27,737 nucleotides of DNA from the NCBI GenBank assembly GCA_963506915.1, contig CAUORE010000024.1, forward strand, positions 1-27,737. The letters run 5' to 3'. A program made the position numbers and the translations under genes. Source of the DNA: JABCPE02 sp963506915 (lineage in GTDB: Bacteria > Bacteroidota > Bacteroidia > Flavobacteriales > Weeksellaceae). The number at the start of each line of letters is the position of its first letter. Position 1 is the first letter of the stretch. Shown here one piece after another: positions 1 through 7,542 of this stretch. The notes beneath the pieces are model-generated. The model made no database searches and had not been told where the DNA came from. It was given only the letters and a program-made list of their open reading frames with translations.

Positions 1-957
1 ATGAAAAGAATTTTATTAGCCGTGATGCTTGGTATAGGTGTATTGGGCTTTGCACAAAATAGTGAGGAAAAACTAGAAAAGATGATGAAAAAACAGATTG
101 TAGATAAAATAAAAAATTACAAGCCCACAGATTTAGTTCCATATTCTAAAGACGGCAAGAAATGGGCGCTGATGGATGTGAAATCTAGAAAAATCCTTAC
201 AGATTTTGTGATGAGAAGCCCAAGCACTTTTAATCCTGAATTTATAGCTGATATAAATATAGGGAAGTGGGTCTATGGAATGATGATTAATACAAATTAT
301 GATATTTTGCCACTTGTAACATATTGCCCTATGCCAGAACGAGAATGGTTTGATGTTGAAAAAACAGATGAGCTTGGTTTTCAAGTAGATGAACAAGGAA
401 GAATGACAGCCTATAATAAGGATTATGAATATATATCAAACCCAATATTGTATAAAGGAGAATATTATATCATAATTATTAAAAAAGATAAAACTAATGT
501 ACTTATTAACCAAAAAGGAGAGGAGAAGGAAGGTTTTCATTTTAAAGAAATATTAGATATTTATTATAAAGATAGAGAGACAGGAGAGAATGTTTTCTAT
601 GTAGAAGATTTAGAGGGAAAAAGAGGTTTGGTGACTATATCGGGGAAAAAGAAACTTTATGGAGAATTACTACAAGAAGTATATAGTGGAGTTTTAGGAT
701 ATAGTGCTCAAAAGGATAATGAAAATATCAAAAAAATTAAAAAATCAGGTGTGGTAGATTTGATGACACAAGAATGGCTGATAAAACCACAGGAGAAGTA
801 TAAAATATACGATATAATCTACACTTCATCAGAAAAAATAAAAAAATATGATGAAACAGACCGAAACAAAGTCACCGTATATTTCTTAGCAACCGACCAA
901 AGCGGTCAGCACTTTGTTTTGGATATAAAAGGAAATCCTATTTTACCAAGGGAATAA
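1..957 (+). CDS. secreted WG-repeat-like protein, function unknown
   Basis: A 318-residue protein starting at the first base of the window. The N-terminus is a clear Sec signal peptide (MKR, hydrophobic core, end near GFAQ at residues 16-19), so export to the periplasm or beyond is likely and the start at base 1 is credible. The rest contains several imperfect units in which a short 'K-x-G/A-L-hydrophobic' strand is followed by 'G-K/E' and a second strand (KWALMDVKSRKIL, KRGLVTISGKKKL, SGVVDLMTQEWLI, HFVLDIKGNPIL). This resembles the beta-hairpin WG (KWG) repeat family, though the units are diverged. Family members are often surface or periplasmic binding proteins without a known activity. 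It is rich in Lys, Ile and Tyr and very AT-rich. No terminator follows; the next gene is 103 bases downstream and is also secreted. The WG assignment is by eye. Confidence 0.72.
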   Translation: MKRILLAVMLGIGVLGFAQNSEEKLEKMMKKQIVDKIKNYKPTDLVPYSKDGKKWALMDVKSRKILTDFVMRSPSTFNPEFIADINIGKWVYGMMINTNYDILPLVTYCPMPEREWFDVEKTDELGFQVDEQGRMTAYNKDYEYISNPILYKGEYYIIIIKKDKTNVLINQKGEEKEGFHFKEILDIYYKDRETGENVFYVEDLEGKRGLVTISGKKKLYGELLQEVYSGVLGYSAQKDNENIKKIKKSGVVDLMTQEWLIKPQEKYKIYDIIYTSSEKIKKYDETDRNKVTVYFLATDQSGQHFVLDIKGNPILPRE

Positions 958-1060
958 GTATGATTTTTGTTAGAAAAACGAAAAAATATTTTATTCATTT
1001 CTGAAAAAACCTTAATTTAGTTGAGTGATTTTTTAAGGAAACAGATTAAAATAAAATATT

Positions 1061-2467
1061 ATGAAAAAACTATTTTTTACATTCGGTTTATTCGTGGTTT
1101 CGCTTGCTTTCGGGCAGATGGAAACCGTGAAATTTGATAGAAAACTAGTCTACGAACAGGAAGTGACCAATGGTAAAAAAGCTAGAAGGATTCTCGATGA
1201 ATTGGGCGCTTTGGAGTATTATCATTCCTCATCATATGGTCTTTTGAGAATCAATCCTAAAGAGGAAAATAGTATCGGTAGTTACTATATGCTTTTTGGT
1301 AAAAAATCTCCTTTCTGGGCGATGATAGATGCGGTGGATAGAACCATAGCAATGAGTCCTCTAGGTATGGAAGATGTAAGCATTAAGGCTGATTTTACCA
1401 AAACAAATAAAAAAGGAAAAGTAGGAGGAGTTTCTTGTAACTACTACGAGGGAGCTTTGGTAGGAAAAGGGAAAGCTGTCATGGAGGTCTGTGTGGATGA
1501 AACCAGTAGTTTTGACAATTTTAGTAAAGTATTCAGCGGAAATACCAAAAAAGGTCTGATACTTTCTGCAGCTATTGAAGAGGGAAATGATAAGATTATC
1601 ATTAATCTAACCAAAAACGAACCTTTGAATTTATCTATGACTTTGGATACCCAGCAGATAGAAAAAGGTTTTGTTGAAATAGAGAAAAAAGCAGCAGCAA
1701 TAGCAGAAGCAGGAGGAGAAGAAGAACATAATTGTTCAGGAGTTGATGTATCAGAAGAAGACTATACAGCTGATCCTTTACTGGATGTATATAGTACGAA
1801 TGCATATAAAAACAATGGTTTAGATAATGTAGCACTATTTTATCAGATTGTAGCTTTCGGTGCCAATGAAGAAGATTATACATCGGGAGAGGGCAGAAAA
1901 AAAACTATAGCACTTCTGAAATTAAATTATAAATCAGTCCTGAAAAACTACTTGAAAACCAAACATATAAGCAAGGAAGAGTATAAAAAGCTAATGAAAT
2001 TCTTCCAAGAATATGTGAAAGAAGTAGAGGCGTTTGATCCTAAAAAAGCACCGAAGATAGAGGAGGCGACTGAGGTGAGAGCTCTTGAACCAGAAGAATA
2101 TAAACCAGAAGATACAGTATACCCTAAATACAATTCAGCCTACAAGACCATGCATATGGAGAAAAAACCGAATTTGGCTCTTGATGGTGCTTTGAAATCA
2201 GAAAACTTAAAACAAGCCATTCCGCAGTTCTGCAGCGATATCTATGGACAGGTTTCTGTTTTCGAAAATGAGGAATTACAGAAACAGCTGCTGCATTTCA
2301 TGGGTCAGACATGTGATTTATACCTTTATCCAAAGGTGGATAATGTCTACTATGACGGCACACTGGATGCTCTGCGAAGAAGTATCTTGGAGATAGAAAA
2401 ACTCCGCCCTTCATTATCCAAAAAAGATTTGAAAAATCTGCGCACACTTATAGAAAATTTGGATTAA
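1061..2467 (+). CDS. secreted protein of unknown function
   Basis: A 468-residue protein with a signal peptide (MKKLFFTFGLFVVSLAFGQ at residues 1-19), a flavobacterial-style leader ending in FGQ. Residues about 90-200 (the GKVGGVSCNYYEG segment and the following strands) faintly resemble the periplasmic DUF4412/LolA-like beta fold; this is weak. Around residues 207-222 is an acidic, Ala/Glu-rich linker, after which the protein is mainly helical with charged repeats up to the C-terminus. Cysteines are few and scattered. No catalytic motif is recognised. A TAATTTAG box at 1013-1020, one base off the TAnnTTTG consensus, may be its promoter. A strong hairpin terminator follows the stop, so it ends its transcription unit. 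A cell-envelope role is inferred only from the signal peptide. Confidence 0.75.
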   Translation: MKKLFFTFGLFVVSLAFGQMETVKFDRKLVYEQEVTNGKKARRILDELGALEYYHSSSYGLLRINPKEENSIGSYYMLFGKKSPFWAMIDAVDRTIAMSPLGMEDVSIKADFTKTNKKGKVGGVSCNYYEGALVGKGKAVMEVCVDETSSFDNFSKVFSGNTKKGLILSAAIEEGNDKIIINLTKNEPLNLSMTLDTQQIEKGFVEIEKKAAAIAEAGGEEEHNCSGVDVSEEDYTADPLLDVYSTNAYKNNGLDNVALFYQIVAFGANEEDYTSGEGRKKTIALLKLNYKSVLKNYLKTKHISKEEYKKLMKFFQEYVKEVEAFDPKKAPKIEEATEVRALEPEEYKPEDTVYPKYNSAYKTMHMEKKPNLALDGALKSENLKQAIPQFCSDIYGQVSVFENEELQKQLLHFMGQTCDLYLYPKVDNVYYDGTLDALRRSILEIEKLRPSLSKKDLKNLRTLIENLD

Positions 2468-2480
2468 CATATGATGATGA

Positions 2481-2523
2481 AAAGCCCTTTTTTAGACAAA
2501 TGTTGTTTGGAAAGGGCTTTTTT
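2481..2523 (+). terminator. intrinsic terminator after the secreted-protein gene
   Basis: A 10-bp perfect stem, AAAGCCCTTT at 2481-2490 and AAAGGGCTTT at 2511-2520, with a 20-base loop and a T run to 2523. It starts 14 bases after the stop at 2467 and separates this gene from purC. Confidence 0.85.
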
Positions 2524-2536
2524 CGGTTTTAAATCG

Positions 2537-2568
2537 TTTGGAATTAAGGGAAATAAAAATTAATTTAG
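2537..2568 (+). promoter_or_regulatory. likely purC promoter (Bacteroidota type)
   Basis: TTTG at 2537-2540, then 20 bases, then TAATTTAG at 2561-2568. The spacing fits the Bacteroidota -33/-7 promoter and the -7 box differs from TAnnTTTG at one base. It lies just after the upstream terminator and about 22 bases before the purC start. Confidence 0.5.
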
Positions 2569-2590
2569 CAACTCAAAAAAATTAATAAAA

Positions 2591-3313
2591 ATGGACTTAA
2601 AAAAATCAATGCTCTACGAAGGAAAAGCTAAACAAATATTCGCCACAGAAAAACCTGATGAGGTGGTTGTGAGATTTAAAGATGATGCCACAGCGTTCAA
2701 TGCCCAAAAAAAAGGACAAGTGGACAAAAAAGGGCAAATGAATAACGCCATCACTACACTTATCTTTGAATACCTGAACGAAAAGGGAATTCCTACTCAT
2801 TTCATCAAGCAGATAGATGACCGCGAACAGCTCGTTAAAAAGGTGAGTATCATTCCTTTGGAGGTGATTGTGAGAAACTATGTAGCGGGAAGTATGGCTC
2901 AGCGTTTGGGCGTGGAAGAAGGCACAAAATCACCGATTACCATTTTTGATATCTGCTATAAAGATGATGCACTGGGAGACCCGCTGATAAACGATTATCA
3001 TGCGATATTTTTGGGCGCGGCGACGAGAGAGGAACTTGACAAAATGTATGCGCTGACAGCTAAAATTAATGAAATACTGATAGATTTATTTGATAAAATG
3101 AACATCATTTTGGTTGATTTCAAAATAGAACTCGGTAAAACACCAAATGGAGAAATTATTTTGGCGGATGAAATTTCACCAGACACCTGCCGTCTTTGGG
3201 ATAAAGATACCATGAAAAAGCTGGACAAAGACCGTTTCCGAAGAGATTTGGGCGAGGTGACCGAAGCTTACGAAGAAATCTATAATCGCCTGAAAAAGGT
3301 GCTGAATAAATAA
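2591..3313 (+). CDS. purC: phosphoribosylaminoimidazole-succinocarboxamide (SAICAR) synthase
   Basis: A 240-residue protein, the usual length for stand-alone bacterial PurC. It joins aspartate to CAIR using ATP in the cytoplasmic step of de novo purine synthesis. Recognisable family segments are the N-terminal YEGKAKQIF (residues 9-17), the KDDATAFN nucleotide-binding stretch, the PLEVIVRNYVAGS signature near residues 91-103, the LVDFKIELG segment, and LADEISPDTCRLWD near residues 192-205. The start is the ATG at 2591, giving MDLKKSMLYEG, normal for the family. It is monocistronic here: terminators lie on both sides and no other pur gene is nearby, consistent with scattered pur genes in flavobacteria. 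Confidence 0.97.
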   Translation: MDLKKSMLYEGKAKQIFATEKPDEVVVRFKDDATAFNAQKKGQVDKKGQMNNAITTLIFEYLNEKGIPTHFIKQIDDREQLVKKVSIIPLEVIVRNYVAGSMAQRLGVEEGTKSPITIFDICYKDDALGDPLINDYHAIFLGAATREELDKMYALTAKINEILIDLFDKMNIILVDFKIELGKTPNGEIILADEISPDTCRLWDKDTMKKLDKDRFRRDLGEVTEAYEEIYNRLKKVLNK

Positions 3314-3315
3314 AG

Positions 3316-3340
3316 AAATCCCTCTTTTGGAGGGATTTTT
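3316..3340 (+). terminator. intrinsic terminator after purC
   Basis: Stem AAATCCCTC (3316-3324) pairs with GAGGGATTT (3330-3338); five-base loop TTTTG, then T residues. It begins three bases after the purC stop. Confidence 0.87.
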
Positions 3341-3431
3341 AGTTTTTTCTGAAAGTGGTTTGGATAAGAGATTGTGAATAAGTGGATTAGTGGAAATGTA
3401 AATTAAATTTTTTCTAAACTCAAAAAATCCT

Positions 3432-3439
3432 TAAATTTG
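3432..3439 (+). promoter_or_regulatory. TAnnTTTG -7 box for the glutaminyl cyclase gene
   Basis: TAAATTTG at 3432-3439 matches the Bacteroidota -7 consensus exactly and sits 28 bases before the ATG at 3468. No good TTG was found at the -33 position. Confidence 0.5.
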
Positions 3440-3467
3440 GGCGATTTTTAGATAATCTTTTTAAATA

Positions 3468-4490
3468 ATGAAAAAAAGTATTTTTAAGGGCATTTTGGCG
3501 TTGGTATTATTGGCATCTTGTAGCAAAGACAAGATGATTTTAGATAGCATGAATGAGTATAATCTGGCTATGGAGACCAAAGGATACCACTTCGGAGATA
3601 TGATTACTTTCCCAAAGGAAGTTACTGATAATGCGGAGAGTATAAGCATAAGTTTTGGAGACAAGGAGACAGCGATATTGAAGATAGACCCAGCGTTTTT
3701 TACATTGGGGGATAATGCTGTGACTATCAATGTGAGAACTAAATCAGGGGAAAATCTATCCATAGATGCCGTCATCAATGTGCTTTCAAAAACTCCTGAA
3801 AAAGAGTTGACTTATGAAGTGGTGGCAGAATATCCGCACAATGCAGAAAACTTCGTTCAGGGCTTCCAGTTGGAGGGAAATACCATTTATGGAAGTAATG
3901 GGCAGACAGGGGAATCCAAAGTAATAAAATATACACTGGGCTCTACGACCAATACAGCAGAAACTAAGCTGGATGATGAATATTTTGGAGAGGGAAGTAC
4001 CATAGTGGGAGATAAAATATATCAGCTTACTTGGCAGCATAGAAAGGGCTTTGTTTATGATAAAAACACTCTTAAAAAACTATCAGAATTTAATTACCCT
4101 AGCAGACTTACCGAGGGCTGGGGGCTGACCTACGATGGGAAAAATCTCATTCTTTCTGATGGGACAAAGAATATCTATTTCATATCTCCAGACAATCTTC
4201 AGAAAATAGTGAAAACTATTTCCGTAGCAGGGCCATCAGAGGTTTATGAAAAAATCAATGAGCTTGAATATCACGATGGATTTATCTACGCGAACATCTG
4301 GCAGCGACCATATATTCTGAAAATAAACCCAGAAAACGGCGAAGTAGTAGGCAAAATAGATTTGACAGAAATCAACAAAAAACACTCTACCGATGCTGAT
4401 GATGTGCTGAACGGAATAGCGTTTAAGGGTGATAATATGCTGATTACAGGAAAAAACTGGGATAAGATTTACGAAATAAAAGTAAAATAG
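3468..4490 (+). CDS. glutaminyl-peptide cyclotransferase, lipoprotein
   Basis: A 340-residue lipoprotein: the leader ends in LLASC with the lipidated Cys at residue 18. Residues about 20-105 form a small beta-rich N-terminal region (GDNAVTINVRTKSGE looks like an Ig-like strand pair). From about residue 115 to the end it matches the plant-type glutamine cyclotransferase beta-propeller (Glu_cyclase_2): FVQGFQLEGNTIYGSNGQ, YFGEGSTIVGDKIYQLTW, EGWGLTYDGKNLILSDG, INELEYHDGFIYANIW and DVLNGIAFKGDNMLITGK are all typical. The enzyme converts N-terminal Gln to pyroglutamate on exported peptides; the lipid anchor places it in the envelope. In Bacteroidota this fits pyroglutamate formation at N-termini exposed after signal-peptide cleavage (family knowledge; not demonstrated here). 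Its own promoter box lies upstream and a kinase gene starts 49 bases downstream. Confidence 0.9.
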   Translation: MKKSIFKGILALVLLASCSKDKMILDSMNEYNLAMETKGYHFGDMITFPKEVTDNAESISISFGDKETAILKIDPAFFTLGDNAVTINVRTKSGENLSIDAVINVLSKTPEKELTYEVVAEYPHNAENFVQGFQLEGNTIYGSNGQTGESKVIKYTLGSTTNTAETKLDDEYFGEGSTIVGDKIYQLTWQHRKGFVYDKNTLKKLSEFNYPSRLTEGWGLTYDGKNLILSDGTKNIYFISPDNLQKIVKTISVAGPSEVYEKINELEYHDGFIYANIWQRPYILKINPENGEVVGKIDLTEINKKHSTDADDVLNGIAFKGDNMLITGKNWDKIYEIKVK

Positions 4491-4539
4491 CAGCGTGTTT
4501 TAGGGTTTATTATAAAATTCATTTTTTAAGAAAGAAAAT

Positions 4540-5154
4540 ATGCATATAGCAGTTACAGGAAATATAGGTGCAGGAAAAACTACACTTACGACCATGCTTG
4601 CCAAGCATTACGGCTGGAGTGCCCAGTTTGAGGATGTGGATCACAATCCCTATTTGGATGATTTCTATCAAGATATGTCCAAATGGTCTTTTGCCTTACA
4701 GATGTATTTTTTGGGAAGTAGATTTAGACAGGTTAAAGAGATTAGAGAGAGCGGAAAAAATATCATTCAGGACAGAACAATTTATGAAGATGCCTACATT
4801 TTTGCGGAAAATCTTAACGAGATGAACTTGCTTTCGGAGAGGGATTATCAGAATTATTCATCTCTTTTTGAGTTGATGAAGGGCTTCGTTTCTGCGCCAG
4901 ATTTATTGATTTATCTAAAAGCAGATATTTCTACTCTTACCAAACAAATAGCGAAACGAGGAAGAGAATACGAGTCGGGAATAAGTATAGATTATCTGAT
5001 GAGGCTTAATAATAAATACGAAGCGTGGATCAACAGCTACAAAGAAGGAAAACTCTTGATTATAGATGTAAATGATTTGGATTTTGTGGAAAGAGAAGAG
5101 GATTTCGGATATATTTTGGATAGAATAGATGCCGAATTAAACGGGCTTTTTTAG
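4540..5154 (+). CDS. deoxynucleoside kinase
   Basis: A 204-residue soluble kinase of the deoxynucleoside kinase (dNK/dCK/dGK) family, which uses ATP to phosphorylate salvaged deoxynucleosides. Visible motifs are the P-loop GNIGAGKTT (residues 7-15), the ED pair in QFEDVDHNPY of the substrate site, QDRTIYEDAYIF (DR-S/T motif with catalytic and substrate-binding residues), and the arginine-rich lid RGREYE near residues 146-151. The length is typical of bacterial dAdo/dGuo-type kinases; which base is preferred cannot be read from sequence. The ATG at 4540 places the P-loop directly at the N-terminus, as in the family. It ends at a terminator shared with the converging Nudix gene. ORFs in other frames inside this gene are shadows. 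Confidence 0.92.
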   Translation: MHIAVTGNIGAGKTTLTTMLAKHYGWSAQFEDVDHNPYLDDFYQDMSKWSFALQMYFLGSRFRQVKEIRESGKNIIQDRTIYEDAYIFAENLNEMNLLSERDYQNYSSLFELMKGFVSAPDLLIYLKADISTLTKQIAKRGREYESGISIDYLMRLNNKYEAWINSYKEGKLLIIDVNDLDFVEREEDFGYILDRIDAELNGLF

Positions 5155-5160
5155 CATAAA

Positions 5161-5187
5161 AAAACTCTCAATTTTGAGAGTTTTTTT
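5161..5187. terminator. bidirectional terminator between convergent genes
   Basis: AAAACTCTCA at 5161-5170 pairs with TGAGAGTTTT at 5175-5184, followed by T residues. Reading the other strand gives the same structure with its own T run, so it can serve the kinase gene (stop 5154) and the minus-strand Nudix gene (stop 5191). Confidence 0.85.
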
Positions 5188-5190
5188 GTT

Positions 5191-5796
5191 TTAAATGATT
5201 TTTGCTTCTTTTAAAATCAATTCAATATTTTTAAAAGTATTGGGGAGAACTTCAGAGAGGATTTCATCTTTGGATTTCCATTCTACTTTCGTGATGCCTT
5301 CTTCGGTTTGTGGGATAAGTTTTTTGCTGTCAGTGCTTTTCATCAGATACCAAAAAGTGGTTTTTAGAATCTGAGCATTGTTTTCTCTTTCCCGATAGGT
5401 GTGATAAGTAGACCCGATGAAGTTCTGGAGTTTCAGATTTTCTATTCCTGTTTCTTCTTCCACCTCCCTTACAGCCGCGTTTTCTAGGGATTCGTTAGGC
5501 TCTAGTTTTCCTTTTGGTAAATCCCATTTTCCCAGTCTGTAGATGAAAAGAACTTTGTTTTCATCATTTTTCACGATGCCGCCTGCTGCTTCTATATTGG
5601 TGAAAGAACCGTGGAAATCATCCCAGATTTTATCAGGGTCTTCGCCGTAGAGGTTTACGGATTTACACGAAGAGTTTTCTAAGATATCCAGAGCCATTTC
5701 TATGGTTGCAAAATCCTCATAAGCGATATTTTTTTCATCATCATTAGGAAGATTATTGATGGATAATTTTTTTTCATTGATAAAAACTTTATACAT
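5191..5796 (-). CDS. Nudix hydrolase
   Basis: A 201-residue protein with a complete Nudix box: G96-x5-E102-x7-REV(110-112)-x-EE(114-115)-x-G117-I118, the metal-binding signature for hydrolysis of nucleoside-diphosphate-linked compounds. Residues 1-65 are an N-terminal extension before the Nudix fold, which starts near AAGGIVKNDENKVLFIYR; such extensions are common in flavobacterial Nudix proteins of this size. GKWDLPKGKLEPNE just before the box is typical of the ADP-sugar/diadenosine-polyphosphate-like branch, but the substrate cannot be assigned. The gene is divergent from the SRPBCC gene across 40 bases and converges on the kinase gene. A TAnnTTTG box upstream supports the ATG at 5796. Confidence 0.92.
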   Translation of the reverse strand: MYKVFINEKKLSINNLPNDDEKNIAYEDFATIEMALDILENSSCKSVNLYGEDPDKIWDDFHGSFTNIEAAGGIVKNDENKVLFIYRLGKWDLPKGKLEPNESLENAAVREVEEETGIENLKLQNFIGSTYHTYRERENNAQILKTTFWYLMKSTDSKKLIPQTEEGITKVEWKSKDEILSEVLPNTFKNIELILKEAKII

Positions 5797-5822
5797 TTGC
5801 TGAATCTTTGAAGTTAATATTG

Positions 5823-5830
5823 CAAAAATA
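5823..5830 (-). promoter_or_regulatory. TAnnTTTG -7 box for the Nudix gene
   Basis: On the minus strand TATTTTTG (5830 down to 5823) matches the -7 consensus and lies 26 bases before the Nudix ATG. It sits in the 40-base divergent gap shared with the SRPBCC gene. Confidence 0.5.
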
Positions 5831-5836
5831 TAAAAA

Positions 5837-6226
5837 ATGAAATTAGAAGGAAGAAAAGTGATGGTAAATAAATCTACAAAAGATTTATTCGAAATGCTGA
5901 AAAAACCTGAAGACTATAAACATCTGATGCCAGAGAGTTTAGTTTCTTTTGAAACAACAGAAAATGGCTTTAAATTTGGTCTAAAAGGAATGCCCGAAAT
6001 AGCCTTGAAAATCTCAGAAATGGTGGAGGACAAGAAGGTGGTGCTTACATCAGGAAATTCTTCCTTGGATTTCGCTCTGACAGGGCAGATGGATCCAGTT
6101 TCTGAAAATAAATCCGAAGTCCAAATATTATTCGAAGGGCAGTTTAATCCATTCATTAAAATGATGGTAGAGAAGCCGTTGCAAAATTTTATAGACAACC
6201 TTACTGACAAGATTGAAGGATTATAA
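5837..6226 (+). CDS. SRPBCC-fold (CoxG/START-like) protein
   Basis: A 129-residue single-domain protein. The pattern 'KLEGRKVMVNKSTKDLFEML', then KKPEDYKHLMPESL, alternating beta strands, and a long C-terminal helix (PFIKMMVEKPLQNFIDNLTDKIEGL, shown here only to describe the helix) is that of SRPBCC (START/Bet v1) ligand-binding proteins. These hold hydrophobic ligands or lipids in a cavity; no ligand can be named. It is the first gene of a tight plus-strand run: the next start is 3 bases after its stop, suggesting translational coupling with the TSUP fusion. Confidence 0.8.
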   Translation: MKLEGRKVMVNKSTKDLFEMLKKPEDYKHLMPESLVSFETTENGFKFGLKGMPEIALKISEMVEDKKVVLTSGNSSLDFALTGQMDPVSENKSEVQILFEGQFNPFIKMMVEKPLQNFIDNLTDKIEGL

Positions 6227-6229
6227 TGG

Positions 6230-7528
6230 ATGAATTCTCAGGAGGGAAGTAAATATATAGCTCAGCATTTACCTGTTTTTCTAAACATGGTAGATAGAAA
6301 AATCCTCATCGTTGGCGGTGGGGAATTGGCGTTTGAGCAGGTGCTTTATATCCTTGAAAATGCTCCCAATTCTGAAATTTTGGTGGTTGGGGAACAAATA
6401 GATGATAGGATAGAGGAACTCAGAGAGGTCTGTGCTAATCTATCTATTGCCCAAAAAACTTTTGAAAAATCGGATTTAGAAAATCAAGAATTGGTTTTCA
6501 TAACACTGAAAGATACTTTACAAACCAAACAAATAGCCAAAGAAGCTAAAGATAGAGGAATCCTCACAAATGCGCCTCTTTATCCAGAGTTTAATGATTT
6601 TTATATTCAAGTGGATGATGTTCAGTCTACTGATATTCAGGGTTATACAGGTGGTTATTGGAAAAAGATTGCATTTACAAGTATCGCAGCTTTCTTTATT
6701 CTGATACTTGGGAATATTTTAAATCTATTTATTTCTTACGATGAATTTTCAACAGGGATAAAATGGCTTGTAGGAGAAATAGATGGGCTGTTTTATTGGA
6801 TGATTCTCATAGGTTTCGTGGCTCAGCTTATAGATGGGCTTCTAGGAATGGGCTATGGGCTTACTTCTACGGCAGCACTGCTGAGTGCGGGTGTTCCGCT
6901 TCCTGCCATTAGTGGTAGTATTCATACGGCAGAGATGTTTTCCAGTGGGGCATCTGGTCTAAGCCATTATAAATTCGGGAATGTGAACAAAAAACTCCTG
7001 AAGTTCCTAATTATCCCAGGGGTAATAGGTGCGGTTTCAGGTGCGGTTTTATTGTCCATGTTTAGTTTGGAATACACTCATATTATTAAGCCGATACTTG
7101 CATTTTACACCTTTTTATTAGGAGTAAGAATTTTGGTAAGGGTTTTCGGAAAGAAAAAAGAAACCAAAAAACTGAAAAATGTAGGCTGGCTGGCGTTTTT
7201 TGGTGGTTTTCTGGATTCTTTCGGAGGTGGAGGCTGGGGGCCTTTGGTGACGACAACACTGATTTCAAAAGGAAAAACACCGAGATTTGTGATCGGAACA
7301 GTCAGTTTATCAGAGTTTTTTATTACTTTTGCTAGTGCGCTTACATTTTTTGCTTTTTTAGGGCTGAGCCATTGGCAGGTTATTTTGGGGCTGGTTCTTG
7401 GTGGGATGCTGGCGGCGCCTTTGGCAGCAAAACTAGCAGGAAAACTCCCTACAAAAGCTATGTTTGTAGGAGTCGGAGTGTTGGTCATTCTGTGGTCACT
7501 TAATATATTAGTTAAATCAATTTTATAA
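6230..7528 (+). CDS. siroheme-synthase-like Rossmann domain fused to a TauE/SafE (TSUP) transporter
   Basis: A 432-residue fusion. Residues 8-125 look like the N-terminal NAD-binding domain of CysG/Met8 (precorrin-2 dehydrogenase): HLPVFLNMVDRKILIVGGGE carries the Rossmann glycines at 29-31, and the register runs on through VFITLKD and ILTNAPLYP. The family's catalytic Asp in N-V-V-D-x-P is Leu117 here (N114-A-P-L117-Y-P119). The helical and S-x-G-x-S-P parts that normally follow are absent; a short linker leads straight into membrane segments. Residues about 146-432 form a TSUP permease with roughly eight hydrophobic helices and the duplicated glycine-rich family motifs (GLLGMGYGLTSTAALLSAGV near 203-222 and GGFLDSFGGGGWGPLVTTTL near 325-344). 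TSUP proteins move sulfite, sulfonates or related anions. A sulfur role is inferred from the domain pair and from cys genes further along. It is 3 bases from the upstream gene and 14 from the next. Confidence 0.87.
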   Translation: MNSQEGSKYIAQHLPVFLNMVDRKILIVGGGELAFEQVLYILENAPNSEILVVGEQIDDRIEELREVCANLSIAQKTFEKSDLENQELVFITLKDTLQTKQIAKEAKDRGILTNAPLYPEFNDFYIQVDDVQSTDIQGYTGGYWKKIAFTSIAAFFILILGNILNLFISYDEFSTGIKWLVGEIDGLFYWMILIGFVAQLIDGLLGMGYGLTSTAALLSAGVPLPAISGSIHTAEMFSSGASGLSHYKFGNVNKKLLKFLIIPGVIGAVSGAVLLSMFSLEYTHIIKPILAFYTFLLGVRILVRVFGKKKETKKLKNVGWLAFFGGFLDSFGGGGWGPLVTTTLISKGKTPRFVIGTVSLSEFFITFASALTFFAFLGLSHWQVILGLVLGGMLAAPLAAKLAGKLPTKAMFVGVGVLVILWSLNILVKSIL

Positions 7529-7542
7529 AAAATAAAATAACA

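Noticed and set aside
1635..1883. Minus-strand ORF with a long leucine run
   Set aside because: It is the antisense shadow of the GCA/GAA-rich linker of the secreted protein at 1061-2467.
4568..4825. 85-residue ORF inside the deoxynucleoside kinase gene
   Set aside because: Out-of-frame shadow; the kinase frame has a complete set of family motifs over the whole stretch.
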